Notes under the pieces: model-generated
Seen by the model: the letters and a program-made list of their open reading frames with translations, nothing else
Database searches by the model: none
Told to the model about the DNA's origin: nothing
Made by a program: the position numbers and the translations under genes
Assembly: GCF_003726035.1 (NCBI RefSeq)
Contig: NZ_QICD01000011.1
Coordinates: 16,464 to 80,463, forward strand
From: Paraeggerthella hongkongensis
GTDB lineage: Bacteria > Actinomycetota > Coriobacteriia > Coriobacteriales > Eggerthellaceae
DNA length: 64,000 bases
Direction of reading: 5' to 3'
In this document: one piece after another, positions 43,746 to 52,464 of the stretch
Position numbering within the stretch: the first letter of the stretch is position 1
How the letters are laid out: every line of letters begins with the position of its first letter

Positions 43746-43844
43746 GCGGAGTCGAATCTGCGGTCAGGCTCGGGGCTCAGGGGTGAGGGCTGCGGGGCGC
43801 GGGGTAGTGGGCGGCGGGGTAGGTGCCGCGAGGTGGAAAGAAGT

Positions 43845-44204
43845 GCGAGCGGGTCGGTAAGCCGGGTTCTGTCGTTGGACGACCATTTATCTCGAACGCC
43901 TGTCGCCAGGCGCCTCAAGCACGCAACCCGAACGTACGACGGGCAGCCGTATCGCGTTCCTATTTGCGCTTGCTCCAGATGGGGTTTTCCAAGCCGCGCC
44001 GTTGCCGACGCGCTGGTGCGCTCTTACCGCACCGTTTCAGCTTTTCTCCCGTTGCCGCGCGCCGAAGCGCGTGTTCGCGGGGGAGTTTTCTTTTCTGTGG
44101 CACTGTCCGTCGGGTCGCCCCGCCCAGCCGTTAGCTGGCATCTTGCCCTGTGGAGCCCGGACTTTCCTCACATCCGAAGATGCGCGATCGTCTGGCCCGC
44201 TCGC
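43845..44204 (-). ncRNA. rnpB: RNase P RNA (bacterial class A)
   Basis: The catalytic RNA that matures tRNA 5' ends. Read on the minus strand it begins GCGAGCGGGCCAGACG and ends in CCCGCTCGC, which pair as helix P1. Conserved blocks are visible: GAGGAAAGTCCGGGCTCCACAG near the 5' side (44140-44170), GGACAGTGCCACAGAAA, and ACAGAACCCGGCTTACCGACC near the 3' end (43850-43875). The length of about 360 is normal. A TAGAAT box just upstream (44212-44217, minus strand) is a plausible -10. Confidence 0.94.
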
Positions 44205-44368
44205 GAATGGTATTCTAGCAAATCGAAAGCGGCGCGCTTGCGTGAAACTCGAAGCCCCTCGAAAAACCGATGTTTCAAGGCGATGAAGGCCGCATTGCGT
44301 CTCCTCGGTTGGGCGAGGGTTTTGCGAGCGAAGCCAAGGACTCGTTGTGGAGCTCTGCGTTTGCGCGC

Positions 44369-44379
44369 TATGCTATGCT
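44369..44379 (+). promoter_or_regulatory. Possible -10 region of thiN
   Basis: Two overlapping TATGCT hexamers (44369-44374 and 44374-44379) lie 40-50 bases before thiN. TTGTGG at 44345-44350 gives an 18-base spacer to the first. There is no dyad in the spacer. Confidence 0.4.
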
Positions 44380-44418
44380 GACAGGTCGAACGACAACGAT
44401 GCGAAAAGGACGGACGAT

Positions 44419-45063
44419 ATGGCGGCTTGCGCTTTGGTGGGGGCGATCGATTTCAACGCAGATGATTTTCTCGCACGGCGCGAATCGGGCGAGATCGAGT
44501 ATGTGATCGCCGTCGACGGAGGCTTCGCGCATCTAGAGGGCATCGGCGTGGCTCCCGATATGGCCGTGGGCGACTTCGATTCGCTTGGATACGTGCCGAA
44601 GTGCAAGCGCGTATCCCGTTATCCCGTGCAAAAGGATCAGAGCGACATGGAGCTGGCCATCGAGAAAGCCCTGGCATGGCGCTACGACGAGTTGCTGGTG
44701 TACGGCGGATTGGGCGGGCGGCTCGACCATACCGTTGCGAACCTGCAGTTGTTCGCGCGCTTCTCAGAGCAGGGCGCCTATATCACGGCCATAGCCGATT
44801 CGTACGCGGTGCGCCTGCTGACCGGTCCGGACGTGTTCGAGTTGCCGCTCCTTGAATCCGGGACGGTGTCGGTGTTCGCCGCCAATGATCGGGCTGAGGG
44901 CGTCATCGAGCGCGGCATGGCCTACTCCCTTGACGACGAGCCGCTTTCGAACCGCACGTCGCGCGGCCTTTCCAACGAGTTGACGGGCGAACTGGCAACT
45001 GTGGCCGTCGAATCGGGCACGCTGTACGTGTTCTACCCGCTATCGGAGGCTGTTCGCAACTAG
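44419..45063 (+). CDS. thiN: Thiamine pyrophosphokinase
   Basis: Transfers pyrophosphate from ATP to thiamine to make TPP, so it serves salvage. The 214-residue protein has VIAVDGGFAHLEGIGVAPDMAVGDFDSLG (substrate and Mg Asp residues), QKDQSDMELAIEKAL and YGGLGGRLDHTVANLQLF, all diagnostic of the TPK catalytic domain. The C-terminal thiamine-binding part follows (LSNRTSRGLSNELTGE). AAGGA supports the ATG at 44419. It is unlinked to the thiC operon 10 kb away. Confidence 0.92.
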   Translation: MAACALVGAIDFNADDFLARRESGEIEYVIAVDGGFAHLEGIGVAPDMAVGDFDSLGYVPKCKRVSRYPVQKDQSDMELAIEKALAWRYDELLVYGGLGGRLDHTVANLQLFARFSEQGAYITAIADSYAVRLLTGPDVFELPLLESGTVSVFAANDRAEGVIERGMAYSLDDEPLSNRTSRGLSNELTGELATVAVESGTLYVFYPLSEAVRN

Positions 45064-45310
45064 CGCCGTTCGCGCGGGGCGTCGGAGTAGTTGTTCGGGC
45101 GTCCTTTTGAAAGCGACATTGCTTCGTCGCTGTTGTTTTCGCGTGGAACGTTCTAGGGAAGACTTCCGATCGTTTCGAACGTGCGCTCCTCTTCTTCGCG
45201 CGTTATCTACAATGCTTGCGGACGTTTGTTCGATCCGCTTCTTTCGTTGTGCGGGAATGCGGTCGCAAAACGTGCGTCCCGCATGTAGCAAATCTCTTTC
45301 AAAAAGATGG

Positions 45311-45341
45311 TTGACGGCGACGTTGCGTCATGTCTTATGCT
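45311..45341 (+). promoter_or_regulatory. Heme-operon promoter with MerR-type spacing
   Basis: The -35 TTGACG (45311-45316) and -10 TATGCT (45336-45341) are 19 bases apart. The dyad core GACGTTGCGTC (45319-45329) lies at the same offset as GACGTAACGTC in the promoter of the MerR gene at 38453. The -10 boxes are identical. Confidence 0.7.
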
Positions 45342-45557
45342 GCGCTTGCGGTCGATCGAGAATCGACTGAAGACGATGGCCCTTGTGCTTTAAGAAAGCG
45401 CAAGGCGAAAGACGAGAATCCGAGACAAGTTCAAACGAGGTTCGAAACGAACCGAAGAGTCGACGTGCGCGGCTTGGGCATTCGTGTGTCTTCATGTGCG
45501 AAAAGCAGGGCGGTTGTGCTGATCGCTGGGAAAGGAGACCAGTTATGAGGAGGTCGT
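45342..45557 (+). other. Structured 5' leader of the heme operon
   Basis: About 210 transcribed bases precede sirC. Visible hairpins are ccttgtgcttt-aag-aaagcgcaagg (about 45381-45405), ggttcg-aaa-cgaacc (45439-45453) and ctgg...ccag (45526-45542), the last enclosing an AAAGGAG just ahead of the true AGGAGG (45548-45553). It matches no riboswitch class I can recognise. Confidence 0.45.
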
Positions 45558-46274
45558 ATGGACAACTCAGTTGCGGTGTGTGCACCGGAAAAGCCGCGTA
45601 CGTGTACGCCGTATTATCCAGTGTTTCTTGACGTACGGGGACGTTTTACCGTTGTGGTAGGCGGTGGAAGTGTTGCCGAGCGGAAAGTGGACGGGCTTTT
45701 GAAGGCGGGTGCACGCGTACGCGTTGTGTCTCCTGACGTTACGGCGGGCCTGGAAGTTCGGGTGAACGAGGGTTCGGTGACGCTTGAGCGACGTCTTTAT
45801 GGCGAAGGCGATCTGAAAGGGGCGTTCCTCGTGTACGCCGCAACCGACGACGCGGCAATCAACGAAGCTGTTTATGCCGAAGCCGAGGCGCGCGGTGTTC
45901 TGGCCAACGTCGCGGACGATCCGCAGCACTGCAATTTTATCGTGCCGTCCGTTGCTCGACGCGGATCACTGCAGTTTGCCGTATCTACTGGCGGCGCTGC
46001 GCCAGTGCTGGCGAAGCGTTTGCGATGCGAGTTGGAAGAGCGTTATTCGGATGATTGGGCGGTATACACGGATTTACTGTCTGAAGTGCGAATGCTCGTT
46101 CGCGATCGTATCTCGGGGGGCGAAACCGAGCGCGCTGCCGTGCTCGAGGCGGCATGCGATCTGGGGTTGCTCGGTCGTCTTCGCGCCGGCGAGGTTCTTG
46201 ATGCGGAATCGGTTTACATCGAAGCTCTCGATGCCGTCGACGAGTCGGGCTTTAAGGCTGGCGAATCGCGATGA
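45558..46274 (+). CDS. sirC: Precorrin-2 dehydrogenase/sirohydrochlorin ferrochelatase (Met8/CysG-N type)
   Basis: Oxidises precorrin-2 with NAD to sirohydrochlorin and may insert iron to give siroheme. The 238-residue protein has YYPVFLDVRGRFTVVVGGGSVAERKVDGLLKAGARVRVVSP (NAD-binding fold), AATDDAAINEAVYAEA, NVADDPQHCNFIVPSVARRGSLQFAVSTGGAAPVLAKRLR (the standard block with the catalytic Asp region), and a helical C-terminus. AGGAGG precedes the ATG. It is the first gene of the heme operon, and its end overlaps hemA. Confidence 0.92.
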   Translation: MDNSVAVCAPEKPRTCTPYYPVFLDVRGRFTVVVGGGSVAERKVDGLLKAGARVRVVSPDVTAGLEVRVNEGSVTLERRLYGEGDLKGAFLVYAATDDAAINEAVYAEAEARGVLANVADDPQHCNFIVPSVARRGSLQFAVSTGGAAPVLAKRLRCELEERYSDDWAVYTDLLSEVRMLVRDRISGGETERAAVLEAACDLGLLGRLRAGEVLDAESVYIEALDAVDESGFKAGESR

Positions 46275-47692
46275 TGCTTTTGTCTGCCGGCGTGAGCCAT
46301 GCAAGCGCTTCCGTAGAGCTGCGGGAAAAGCTGGTTGTACCTTCCGAAAAACTGAACGTTGCCCTTGAGTGCCTTGTTTCGAATGACGTGGTGTCGGAGG
46401 CGGTCGTTCTGTCCACGTGCAACCGCACCGAGGTGTATGCGACGGTTGTCACCGTGACTGATGGAATACGAGCTATCTTTGATTTTCTACAGGGTCTTCC
46501 TGGCATGAAAGACGCCGATGCGGAAGCGCTTGCCCAGGCTCTTGTCGTGAAGCAGGGTCCGGGAGCGGTGGAGCATTTGTTTCGAGTCGCTTCGTCGCTT
46601 GATTCAATCGTGCTTGGCGAAGCTCAGATCATCGGCCAGGTAAGGCGCGCGTTTGCGGCCGCCGAAAGCGCTGGTGCGGTGGGCGAGGTGACGCGCCGGC
46701 TGTTTCGCAGCGCTCTCGAAGTTGGAAAGCGCGTGCGGGATCAGACGGCTATCGGTTGTCGTTCGGTGTCGATTTCCACGGCTGCGGTTCAACTTGCCGA
46801 ACGAGAGCTGGGGACGTTGGACGGACGAAGAGCGCTTGTGGTGGGCGCCGGCGAAATGGGAATGCTTGCTCTCGGGTACCTCAAAGAGCGTGGAGTGGAA
46901 AACATTACGGTGGTTAATCGCACGTTCAAGCGTGCGAGAGAAGCTGCAGCTCGTGTGGGTGGCAAATCGGTGAAAATCGACCAGTTGGAGAAGGAGCTTG
47001 CCCGAGCCGATCTGGTGGTTGCTTGCGCTGGCGGCGAAGAGTTGCTGGTGACTCGTGCCATAATGTCTCGTTCGTTGAAGAAGCGGATCGATGGATCGCA
47101 CCGTCTTGTGACGGTGGATGTGGGGATGCCTCGAGCGGTCGACCCCGAATGTGCGCGCATGGAAGGAATCGTTTGCTTTGATCTTGATGATATTGGCGCA
47201 GAAGCAGCCGGCAACGCTCGTATTCGCGCAGCGGAATCGGTGCGAGCGGAAGCTCTTGTAGCTGAACAGGTTGACGACTTCCTTTCTTGGATGCAAGAGC
47301 GAGTGGTGACTCCTACGGTGAAGCAGATGCATGGCAAGGCTCGTGACGTGTGCGAGCTGGAAGTTGCTCGCGCCGCTAAAGCGCTTGCCGCGCTTCGGGA
47401 GGGCGCGTTGTCTGACGGCGAGCGCGCGGTGCTTGATTCGCTTGCGAACGCTGTGGCGAAAAAACTGCTTCATGGACCCACGGCTCGCTTGCGCAAGCAA
47501 GCAAGCGATCCTGACGCTTACCGTTATACCGAAGCCGCACGCTATCTGTTCGGTCTTGACGCGTACCCGCAGGGATTCTCATGCCGCAGCGACGATGGCC
47601 GCATGTGTCGACTGTCCTCCGGCTCTGCTTGCGCTCGTCGCGGTTGCGGTGCATGCCCTCATGATCGAAAGGATGCTTCATGCCTTGTTTGA
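46271..47692 (+). CDS. hemA: Glutamyl-tRNA reductase with Cys-rich C-terminal tail
   Basis: Reduces Glu-tRNA(Glu) to glutamate-1-semialdehyde with NADPH, the committed step of tetrapyrrole synthesis. The 473-residue protein has the catalytic Cys50 (STCNRTEVY), the GLGEAQIIGQV block, the NADPH fold (RALVVGAGEMGMLALGYL) and the dimerisation helix. After the normal end near residue 435 there is an added tail of ~38 residues with six Cys spaced x7, x7, x4, x2, x8. It includes a Cys-Pro-His (ACPHD), a possible heme or Fe-S binding and feedback site. It overlaps sirC and hemC. Confidence 0.95.
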   Translation: MMLLSAGVSHASASVELREKLVVPSEKLNVALECLVSNDVVSEAVVLSTCNRTEVYATVVTVTDGIRAIFDFLQGLPGMKDADAEALAQALVVKQGPGAVEHLFRVASSLDSIVLGEAQIIGQVRRAFAAAESAGAVGEVTRRLFRSALEVGKRVRDQTAIGCRSVSISTAAVQLAERELGTLDGRRALVVGAGEMGMLALGYLKERGVENITVVNRTFKRAREAAARVGGKSVKIDQLEKELARADLVVACAGGEELLVTRAIMSRSLKKRIDGSHRLVTVDVGMPRAVDPECARMEGIVCFDLDDIGAEAAGNARIRAAESVRAEALVAEQVDDFLSWMQERVVTPTVKQMHGKARDVCELEVARAAKALAALREGALSDGERAVLDSLANAVAKKLLHGPTARLRKQASDPDAYRYTEAARYLFGLDAYPQGFSCRSDDGRMCRLSSGSACARRGCGACPHDRKDASCLV

Positions 47693-48663
47693 AAATAGGC
47701 TCTCGTGGCAGCGAACTTGCTTTGTGGCAGGCCCATCACGTTGCCGACCGTTTGCGCCTTGTCCGTCCGGATATCCAGGTCGAGATCGAGGTCGTGAAGA
47801 CCAAAGGAGATCGGGTTCTCGATGTGGCTTTGTCAAAAATAGGTGACAAAGGGCTGTTTACGAAAGAGCTCGAGCAAGCCTTGCTCGATGGTCGTGTAGA
47901 CGTATGCGTTCACTCCATGAAGGACGTTCCCACGGTGCTGCCGGAAGGTCTTGTGCTTGCGGGGTGCTTGGAACGAGCGGATGCCCGCGATGCCCTCGTT
48001 GCCGTGCCGGGCGCGACGTTCGCTTCCTTGCCTTCCGGCGCGCGTGTGGGAACGGGTGCTCTTCGTCGTCTTGCTCAGCTGAGAGCGGTGCGCGACGATC
48101 TCGAGTACATGGAGGTTCGAGGGAACCTGGATACCCGGATAGCTAAAGTGCGCGATGGATCGCTTGACGCTATCGTTTTGGCCGCCGCTGGGATAAAGCG
48201 TATGGGTTGGGAGCGCGAAATCGTCGAAGCATTCCCTGTCGACGTTGTGATTCCCGCCGTAGGGCAGGGGGCGATTGGGCTCGAGATACGCGCTGATGAC
48301 GAAGCCGTAGCTCGCGTTTGCGCTCTTGTGTGCGATGCGGTCACCAACGTATGCGTGACGGCTGAACGCTGCGTCATGCGCGCTCTCGATGGAGGGTGCC
48401 AGGTGCCCCTGGGAGCCTATGCCCGCTTCGAAGGCCCTGAACTGGTTCTCGATGCGTTTGCGGGGAGATTGGACGGTACTCTCGCATTGAGGAGTCGGCT
48501 GCGCACGAAGCTTTCGCAGCCTGGCTGCCTTGTCGAAACCGAGCAGGCTGTGCGTGAGGCTCGTGCGCTCGCCCTTGCGGCCGTGGAGGATCTTGAGTCT
48601 CTTGGAGCGCGCGCTGTTCTTGACGAGGCGCGTGTTGCAGGCGATGAAAGGCGGCTTGCATGA
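47680..48663 (+). CDS. hemC: Porphobilinogen deaminase (hydroxymethylbilane synthase)
   Basis: Assembles four porphobilinogen units into hydroxymethylbilane. The 327-residue protein has KIGSRGSELALWQA, VHSMKDVPT (catalytic Asp), GTGALRRLAQL, RGNLDTRIAKV and LDGGCQVPLGAY, where Cys240 holds the dipyrromethane cofactor. It overlaps hemA at the start and cobA/hemD by four bases at the end. Confidence 0.96.
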   Translation: MPCLKIGSRGSELALWQAHHVADRLRLVRPDIQVEIEVVKTKGDRVLDVALSKIGDKGLFTKELEQALLDGRVDVCVHSMKDVPTVLPEGLVLAGCLERADARDALVAVPGATFASLPSGARVGTGALRRLAQLRAVRDDLEYMEVRGNLDTRIAKVRDGSLDAIVLAAAGIKRMGWEREIVEAFPVDVVIPAVGQGAIGLEIRADDEAVARVCALVCDAVTNVCVTAERCVMRALDGGCQVPLGAYARFEGPELVLDAFAGRLDGTLALRSRLRTKLSQPGCLVETEQAVREARALALAAVEDLESLGARAVLDEARVAGDERRLA

Positions 48664-50240
48664 CAACGCCAAAGCCGATCGGTCGCGTAGAGGTCTTTCT
48701 CGTGGGTGCAGGGCCGGGAGATCCTGGCTTAATGACGGTGGCGGGCGCCGCCGCGCTCAAACGCGCCGATGTCGTGGTGTACGACTATTTGGCAAATCCC
48801 CTGCTTCTGGCGCATGCGCCCGGCTCTTCCGAGTGCGTATACGTGGGGAAGAAGGGTTTTTCGAATCACGTAACCCAAAACGAGATCAACAGCTTGCTCG
48901 TTGACAAGGCTCGCCGGCTTGAAGCGCGCGGCGGCGGGGTGCTCGTCCGCCTCAAGGGCGGCGATCCGTTCGTGTTTGGTCGAGGCGGCGAAGAGGCCGC
49001 CGCGCTCCGCGATGCCGGCGTGGCTTGCTCGATCATTCCGGGCGTGACGAGCGGGATTGCTGCGCCGGCGTATGCAGGCGTGCCGGTTACGCATCGTGGC
49101 ATGGCATCGTCGGTCGCGTTCATCGCGGGAAGCGAGGATCCGACAAAAGACGAGTCCTCCCTCGACTGGGAGGGCATCGCGCACGGCGCGGACACGTTGT
49201 GCTTTTACATGGGCGTCCGAAACTTGCCCCTCATCTCCCGCAAGCTCATGGAGGCTGGCCGGGATCCGGAAACGCCCGTTATGCTCGTACGTTGGGCCAC
49301 GACGCCTGATCAAGAGGTGCTTTCGGGCACGTTGGCAACGATAGCCGAAAGCGCAGCTGCTGTCGGATTCAAGGCGCCCGCTATTATCGTGGTCGGGGCG
49401 GTGGTTGCCTTGCGTGAGCGCATCGCTTGGTACGAATCCGGGCCGTTGGCGGGCATGACCATTGCGGTCACGCGCGCACGTTCTCAGATAAGCGCGTTGG
49501 CGTTGCGGCTTCGCTCGCTTGGCGCCTGCGTCTTGGAGCTGCCCGCCATCGCCATAGCGCCGCTTCCCTCCTATGATGAGGTCGATGCGTGCATAGCAGA
49601 CTTGAGGTCGTATCGTTTCGTGGTGTTCACGAGTGCGAATGGCGTGAAGGCGTTCTTCGAGCGGTTGTCGCATGCCGGTTTGGATTCTCGTGCGCTTGCG
49701 AGTGCGCGCGTTGCCGCTATCGGCCCGGCTACGGCTGAGGAATTGAAAGGATACGGCATTGCAGCCGACTTCGTGCCTTGTGAGTACCGAGCGGAAGCGG
49801 TTGCCGATCAGCTTATCGAAGCGGGTTTGGCCGATGGCGATCGAATACTTGTTGCTCGAGCGTTCGAAGCTCGGGAGATCCTGCCTAGCATGCTGCGTGC
49901 GCGCGGAGCTTCGGTCGACGTCGTTCCCGTGTATCGAACGGTGGCCCCATCGCGGGAATCAGTGGAGCCTTCGTTATCACGCCTTCTTGCCGGAGATGTT
50001 GACGCCGTGACGTTCACTTCCTCGTCTACCGTGCGAAATTTTGCGAGCCTTGTGAACGACGTCTCTGCGGACTCCTCGTCGTTGCTCGAAGGATTGTCTT
50101 GCTACTCTATCGGGCCCATCACGTCGGCTGCCGCCTTCGATGAAGGCTTTTCTATCGCTGCCGAAGCCAAGGAGTATACGATCCCCGGCTTGGTGGAGGC
50201 TATTGTCGAGCATCGGGCTGCATGCTCCGAAGGAAAGTGA
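48660..50240 (+). CDS. cobA/hemD: Fused uroporphyrinogen-III methyltransferase/uroporphyrinogen-III synthase
   Basis: A bifunctional 526-residue protein. Residues 1-255 are SUMT (VFLVGAGPGDPGLMTV, VRLKGGDPFVFGRGGEE, GVTSGIAAPAYAGVPVTHRG), which methylates uroporphyrinogen III to precorrin-2. Residues about 260-520 are uroporphyrinogen-III synthase (GMTIAVTRARSQISALALRL, VFTSANGVKAFFERL, DAVTFTSSSTVRNFASL). The fusion is common in anaerobic Gram-positives and delivers product directly towards siroheme. Confidence 0.94.
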   Translation: MTTPKPIGRVEVFLVGAGPGDPGLMTVAGAAALKRADVVVYDYLANPLLLAHAPGSSECVYVGKKGFSNHVTQNEINSLLVDKARRLEARGGGVLVRLKGGDPFVFGRGGEEAAALRDAGVACSIIPGVTSGIAAPAYAGVPVTHRGMASSVAFIAGSEDPTKDESSLDWEGIAHGADTLCFYMGVRNLPLISRKLMEAGRDPETPVMLVRWATTPDQEVLSGTLATIAESAAAVGFKAPAIIVVGAVVALRERIAWYESGPLAGMTIAVTRARSQISALALRLRSLGACVLELPAIAIAPLPSYDEVDACIADLRSYRFVVFTSANGVKAFFERLSHAGLDSRALASARVAAIGPATAEELKGYGIAADFVPCEYRAEAVADQLIEAGLADGDRILVARAFEAREILPSMLRARGASVDVVPVYRTVAPSRESVEPSLSRLLAGDVDAVTFTSSSTVRNFASLVNDVSADSSSLLEGLSCYSIGPITSAAAFDEGFSIAAEAKEYTIPGLVEAIVEHRAACSEGK

Positions 50241-50250
50241 GGAAGCGTTT

Positions 50251-51450
50251 ATGATTGGGATATCGAAATTGTATTGCGGGGCTGTGGAACCTGCTGACGT
50301 ACTGCGTTACGGTCGTGATTCGCGCAGCCTGCCAAGCGAGCTTCTTCAGTTCTCGAGGGACAAGAAGCCCGTTGTCGTGTGGAACTGCACTCGAACGTGC
50401 AATCTTCGGTGCGTGCATTGCTATGCCGGATCCGAATGCAAGCTCTACGAAAACGAGATGGGTACAACCGAAGCTTTGCGCATGATCGACGATCTGGCTA
50501 CGTTTGGCGCGCCGGTGCTTTTGTTCTCGGGGGGAGAGCCGTGCATGCGTCCCGATGTCGTGGAGTTGATGCAGTACGCGAAGAGTCGCGGTATGCGTGT
50601 GGTCCTGTCGACGAACGGCACCCTCATTACGCCTGACCTTGCGAAGCGTTTCGCCGAGGTCGGGCTGTCTTACGTTGGCGTATCCCTTGACGGTTCACGC
50701 GCGACGCATGATCGGTTCCGCGGTTTGCCCGGGAGTTTCGATCGGGCGATCGAGGGCATTCGAAACGCAAAGGCAGCCGGCATGAAGGTTGGCGTGCGGA
50801 TGACGATCAGCAAGCGCAATTGGCGCGAGATAGGCGACGTGTTCGACATCATGGAAGCCGAAGGCATCAATCGCGCTTGCTTCTACCATTTGGTGTACAC
50901 GGGGCGCGGCAGCGCGCTCATGGACGAGGATCTCGATCATGGGGAGACTCGCGCGGCGGTGCGCTTCATCATGGATCGCACGCGCGCATGGTTCGACCGC
51001 GGGGGATCGCCCGAGATTTTGACCGTGGACAACCATGCCGACGGCCCCTTCGTGTACCTTGAACTGCTGCGGGAAGACCCCGCCCGCGCTGAAGAGGTGC
51101 TGCAACTGCTCCAATGGAATCGCGGCAATTCGACAGGAGCAGGCATTGGCTGCATAAGCTGGGACGGCGAGGTGTACGCTGATCAATTCTGGCGCCATTT
51201 CCCGTTGGGGAACGTGCGCGAACGTTTGTTTTCGGAGATATGGACCGATACGAGCCGTGCAACCGAGCAAAGCGAGCTCATGTTCCGGCTCAAGGATAAG
51301 CGCCCCTTCGTGGAGGGCCGGTGCAAGCGCTGTCGCTGGCTTGCTATCTGCAATGGAAACTTTCGGGTGCGCAGCGAAGCGGCAACGGGCAACTTATGGG
51401 GCCCTGATCCGGCTTGCTACTTAACCGACGAGGAAATCGGCGTCGCGTAG
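50251..51450 (+). CDS. ahbC: Radical SAM 12,18-didecarboxysiroheme deacetylase AhbC
   Basis: Removes the two acetate side chains of didecarboxysiroheme to give iron-coproporphyrin III. The 399-residue protein starts MIGISKLYCGAVEPADVLRYGR, a beginning characteristic of AhbC. The radical SAM motif CTRTCNLRCVHC (about 51-62) and LFSGGEPCMRPDV follow. A second set of Cys near the C-terminus (CKRCRWLAICNGNFRVRS, GPDPACYL) can hold an auxiliary cluster. The ATG at 50251 is preceded by GTGAGGAAG. Confidence 0.9.
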   Translation: MIGISKLYCGAVEPADVLRYGRDSRSLPSELLQFSRDKKPVVVWNCTRTCNLRCVHCYAGSECKLYENEMGTTEALRMIDDLATFGAPVLLFSGGEPCMRPDVVELMQYAKSRGMRVVLSTNGTLITPDLAKRFAEVGLSYVGVSLDGSRATHDRFRGLPGSFDRAIEGIRNAKAAGMKVGVRMTISKRNWREIGDVFDIMEAEGINRACFYHLVYTGRGSALMDEDLDHGETRAAVRFIMDRTRAWFDRGGSPEILTVDNHADGPFVYLELLREDPARAEEVLQLLQWNRGNSTGAGIGCISWDGEVYADQFWRHFPLGNVRERLFSEIWTDTSRATEQSELMFRLKDKRPFVEGRCKRCRWLAICNGNFRVRSEAATGNLWGPDPACYLTDEEIGVA

Positions 51451-51474
51451 GCGCGTCGGAGAGGAGGCTACCGT

Positions 51475-52464
51475 ATGAGATTTCCCGATTACCGTCCGCG
51501 TCGCATGCGTGCAAATCCCACGGTGCGCGCATTCGTGCGCGAGACCGTTTTGGACCCGAGCGACTTCATCTATCCGCTGTTCGTCAGGTCGGGCGCAGGC
51601 GTGCGCAACGAAGTTGCATCCATGCCGGGGGTGTTCCAGCTTTCGGTTGATCAGCTTGCGTCCGAGGTGGACGAGTTGCGACGTTGCCACGTGGGATCGC
51701 TTATCCTGTTCGGGTTGCCCGCATGCAAGGATGCGCGGGGAAGCGAGGCGTACGACGATCATGGAATCGTGCAGGAAGCTGTTCGCGCGATAAAGCGCCA
51801 TGCGCCCGATTTTCATGTGATTACGGATGTGTGCTTGTGCGAATACACCGATCATGGGCACTGCGGCGTGCTCGATGAACGGGGTGACGTGAAAAACGAC
51901 GACACGCTTGCGCTTCTTGCTGCAGAAGCCGTGAGCCACGCGCGTGCCGGCGCCGACATGGTAGCGCCTTCGGACATGATGGACGGGCGCGTGGCTGCTA
52001 TTCGCCGCGCGCTTGACGAAGCGGGATTCTCGCAGGTGCCCATCATGGCGTACTCGGCGAAATACGCGTCAGGTTACTACGGGCCGTTTCGCGATGCTGC
52101 CGATTCTGCGCCGGCGTTCGGGGATCGCTCGACCTACCAGATGGATCCCGCGAACAGTGACGAAGCGCTGCGCGAGGTGCAACTCGATATCGAGGAGGGA
52201 GCCGACTTGGTCATCGTGAAGCCGGCGCTTTCCTATCTTGATGTGGTGCGGCGAGTGAAGGATTCCTTTGCGTTCCCTGTGGTAGCTTACAACGTGTCTG
52301 GAGAGTACGCTATGGTGAAAGCGGCTGCGGCGCAAGGATGGATCGACGAACGTCGCGTGGTTCTGGAAACGCTGTTGTCCATGAAGCGCGCCGGTGCTGA
52401 CGTTCTTATCACGTATCATGCCAAAGACGCTGCTCGTTGGATCGTCGAGGATTGCCATGCATGA
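51475..52464 (+). CDS. hemB: Delta-aminolevulinic acid dehydratase (porphobilinogen synthase)
   Basis: Condenses two 5-aminolevulinate molecules to porphobilinogen. The 329-residue TIM barrel has the Zn-binding [14 protein letters not shown] with three Cys (about 121-131), and the two Schiff-base Lys in [20 protein letters not shown] and [13 protein letters not shown]. The Cys-type metal site indicates a Zn-dependent enzyme. GAGAGGAGG precedes the ATG. Confidence 0.97.
   Translation: MRFPDYRPRRMRANPTVRAFVRETVLDPSDFIYPLFVRSGAGVRNEVASMPGVFQLSVDQLASEVDELRRCHVGSLILFGLPACKDARGSEAYDDHGIVQEAVRAIKRHAPDFHVITDVCLCEYTDHGHCGVLDERGDVKNDDTLALLAAEAVSHARAGADMVAPSDMMDGRVAAIRRALDEAGFSQVPIMAYSAKYASGYYGPFRDAADSAPAFGDRSTYQMDPANSDEALREVQLDIEEGADLVIVKPALSYLDVVRRVKDSFAFPVVAYNVSGEYAMVKAAAAQGWIDERRVVLETLLSMKRAGADVLITYHAKDAARWIVEDCHA

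Noticed and set aside
45526..45542. ctgggaaaggagaccag before sirC resembles a cobalamin-riboswitch B12 box
   Set aside because: Only the GGAGACC part fits; the other conserved blocks of the cobalamin aptamer are not found upstream.
45494..45631. 45-codon Cys-containing frame overlapping the start of sirC
   Set aside because: No ribosome site before its ATG and no evidence of conservation. It is mentioned only as a possible leader peptide.
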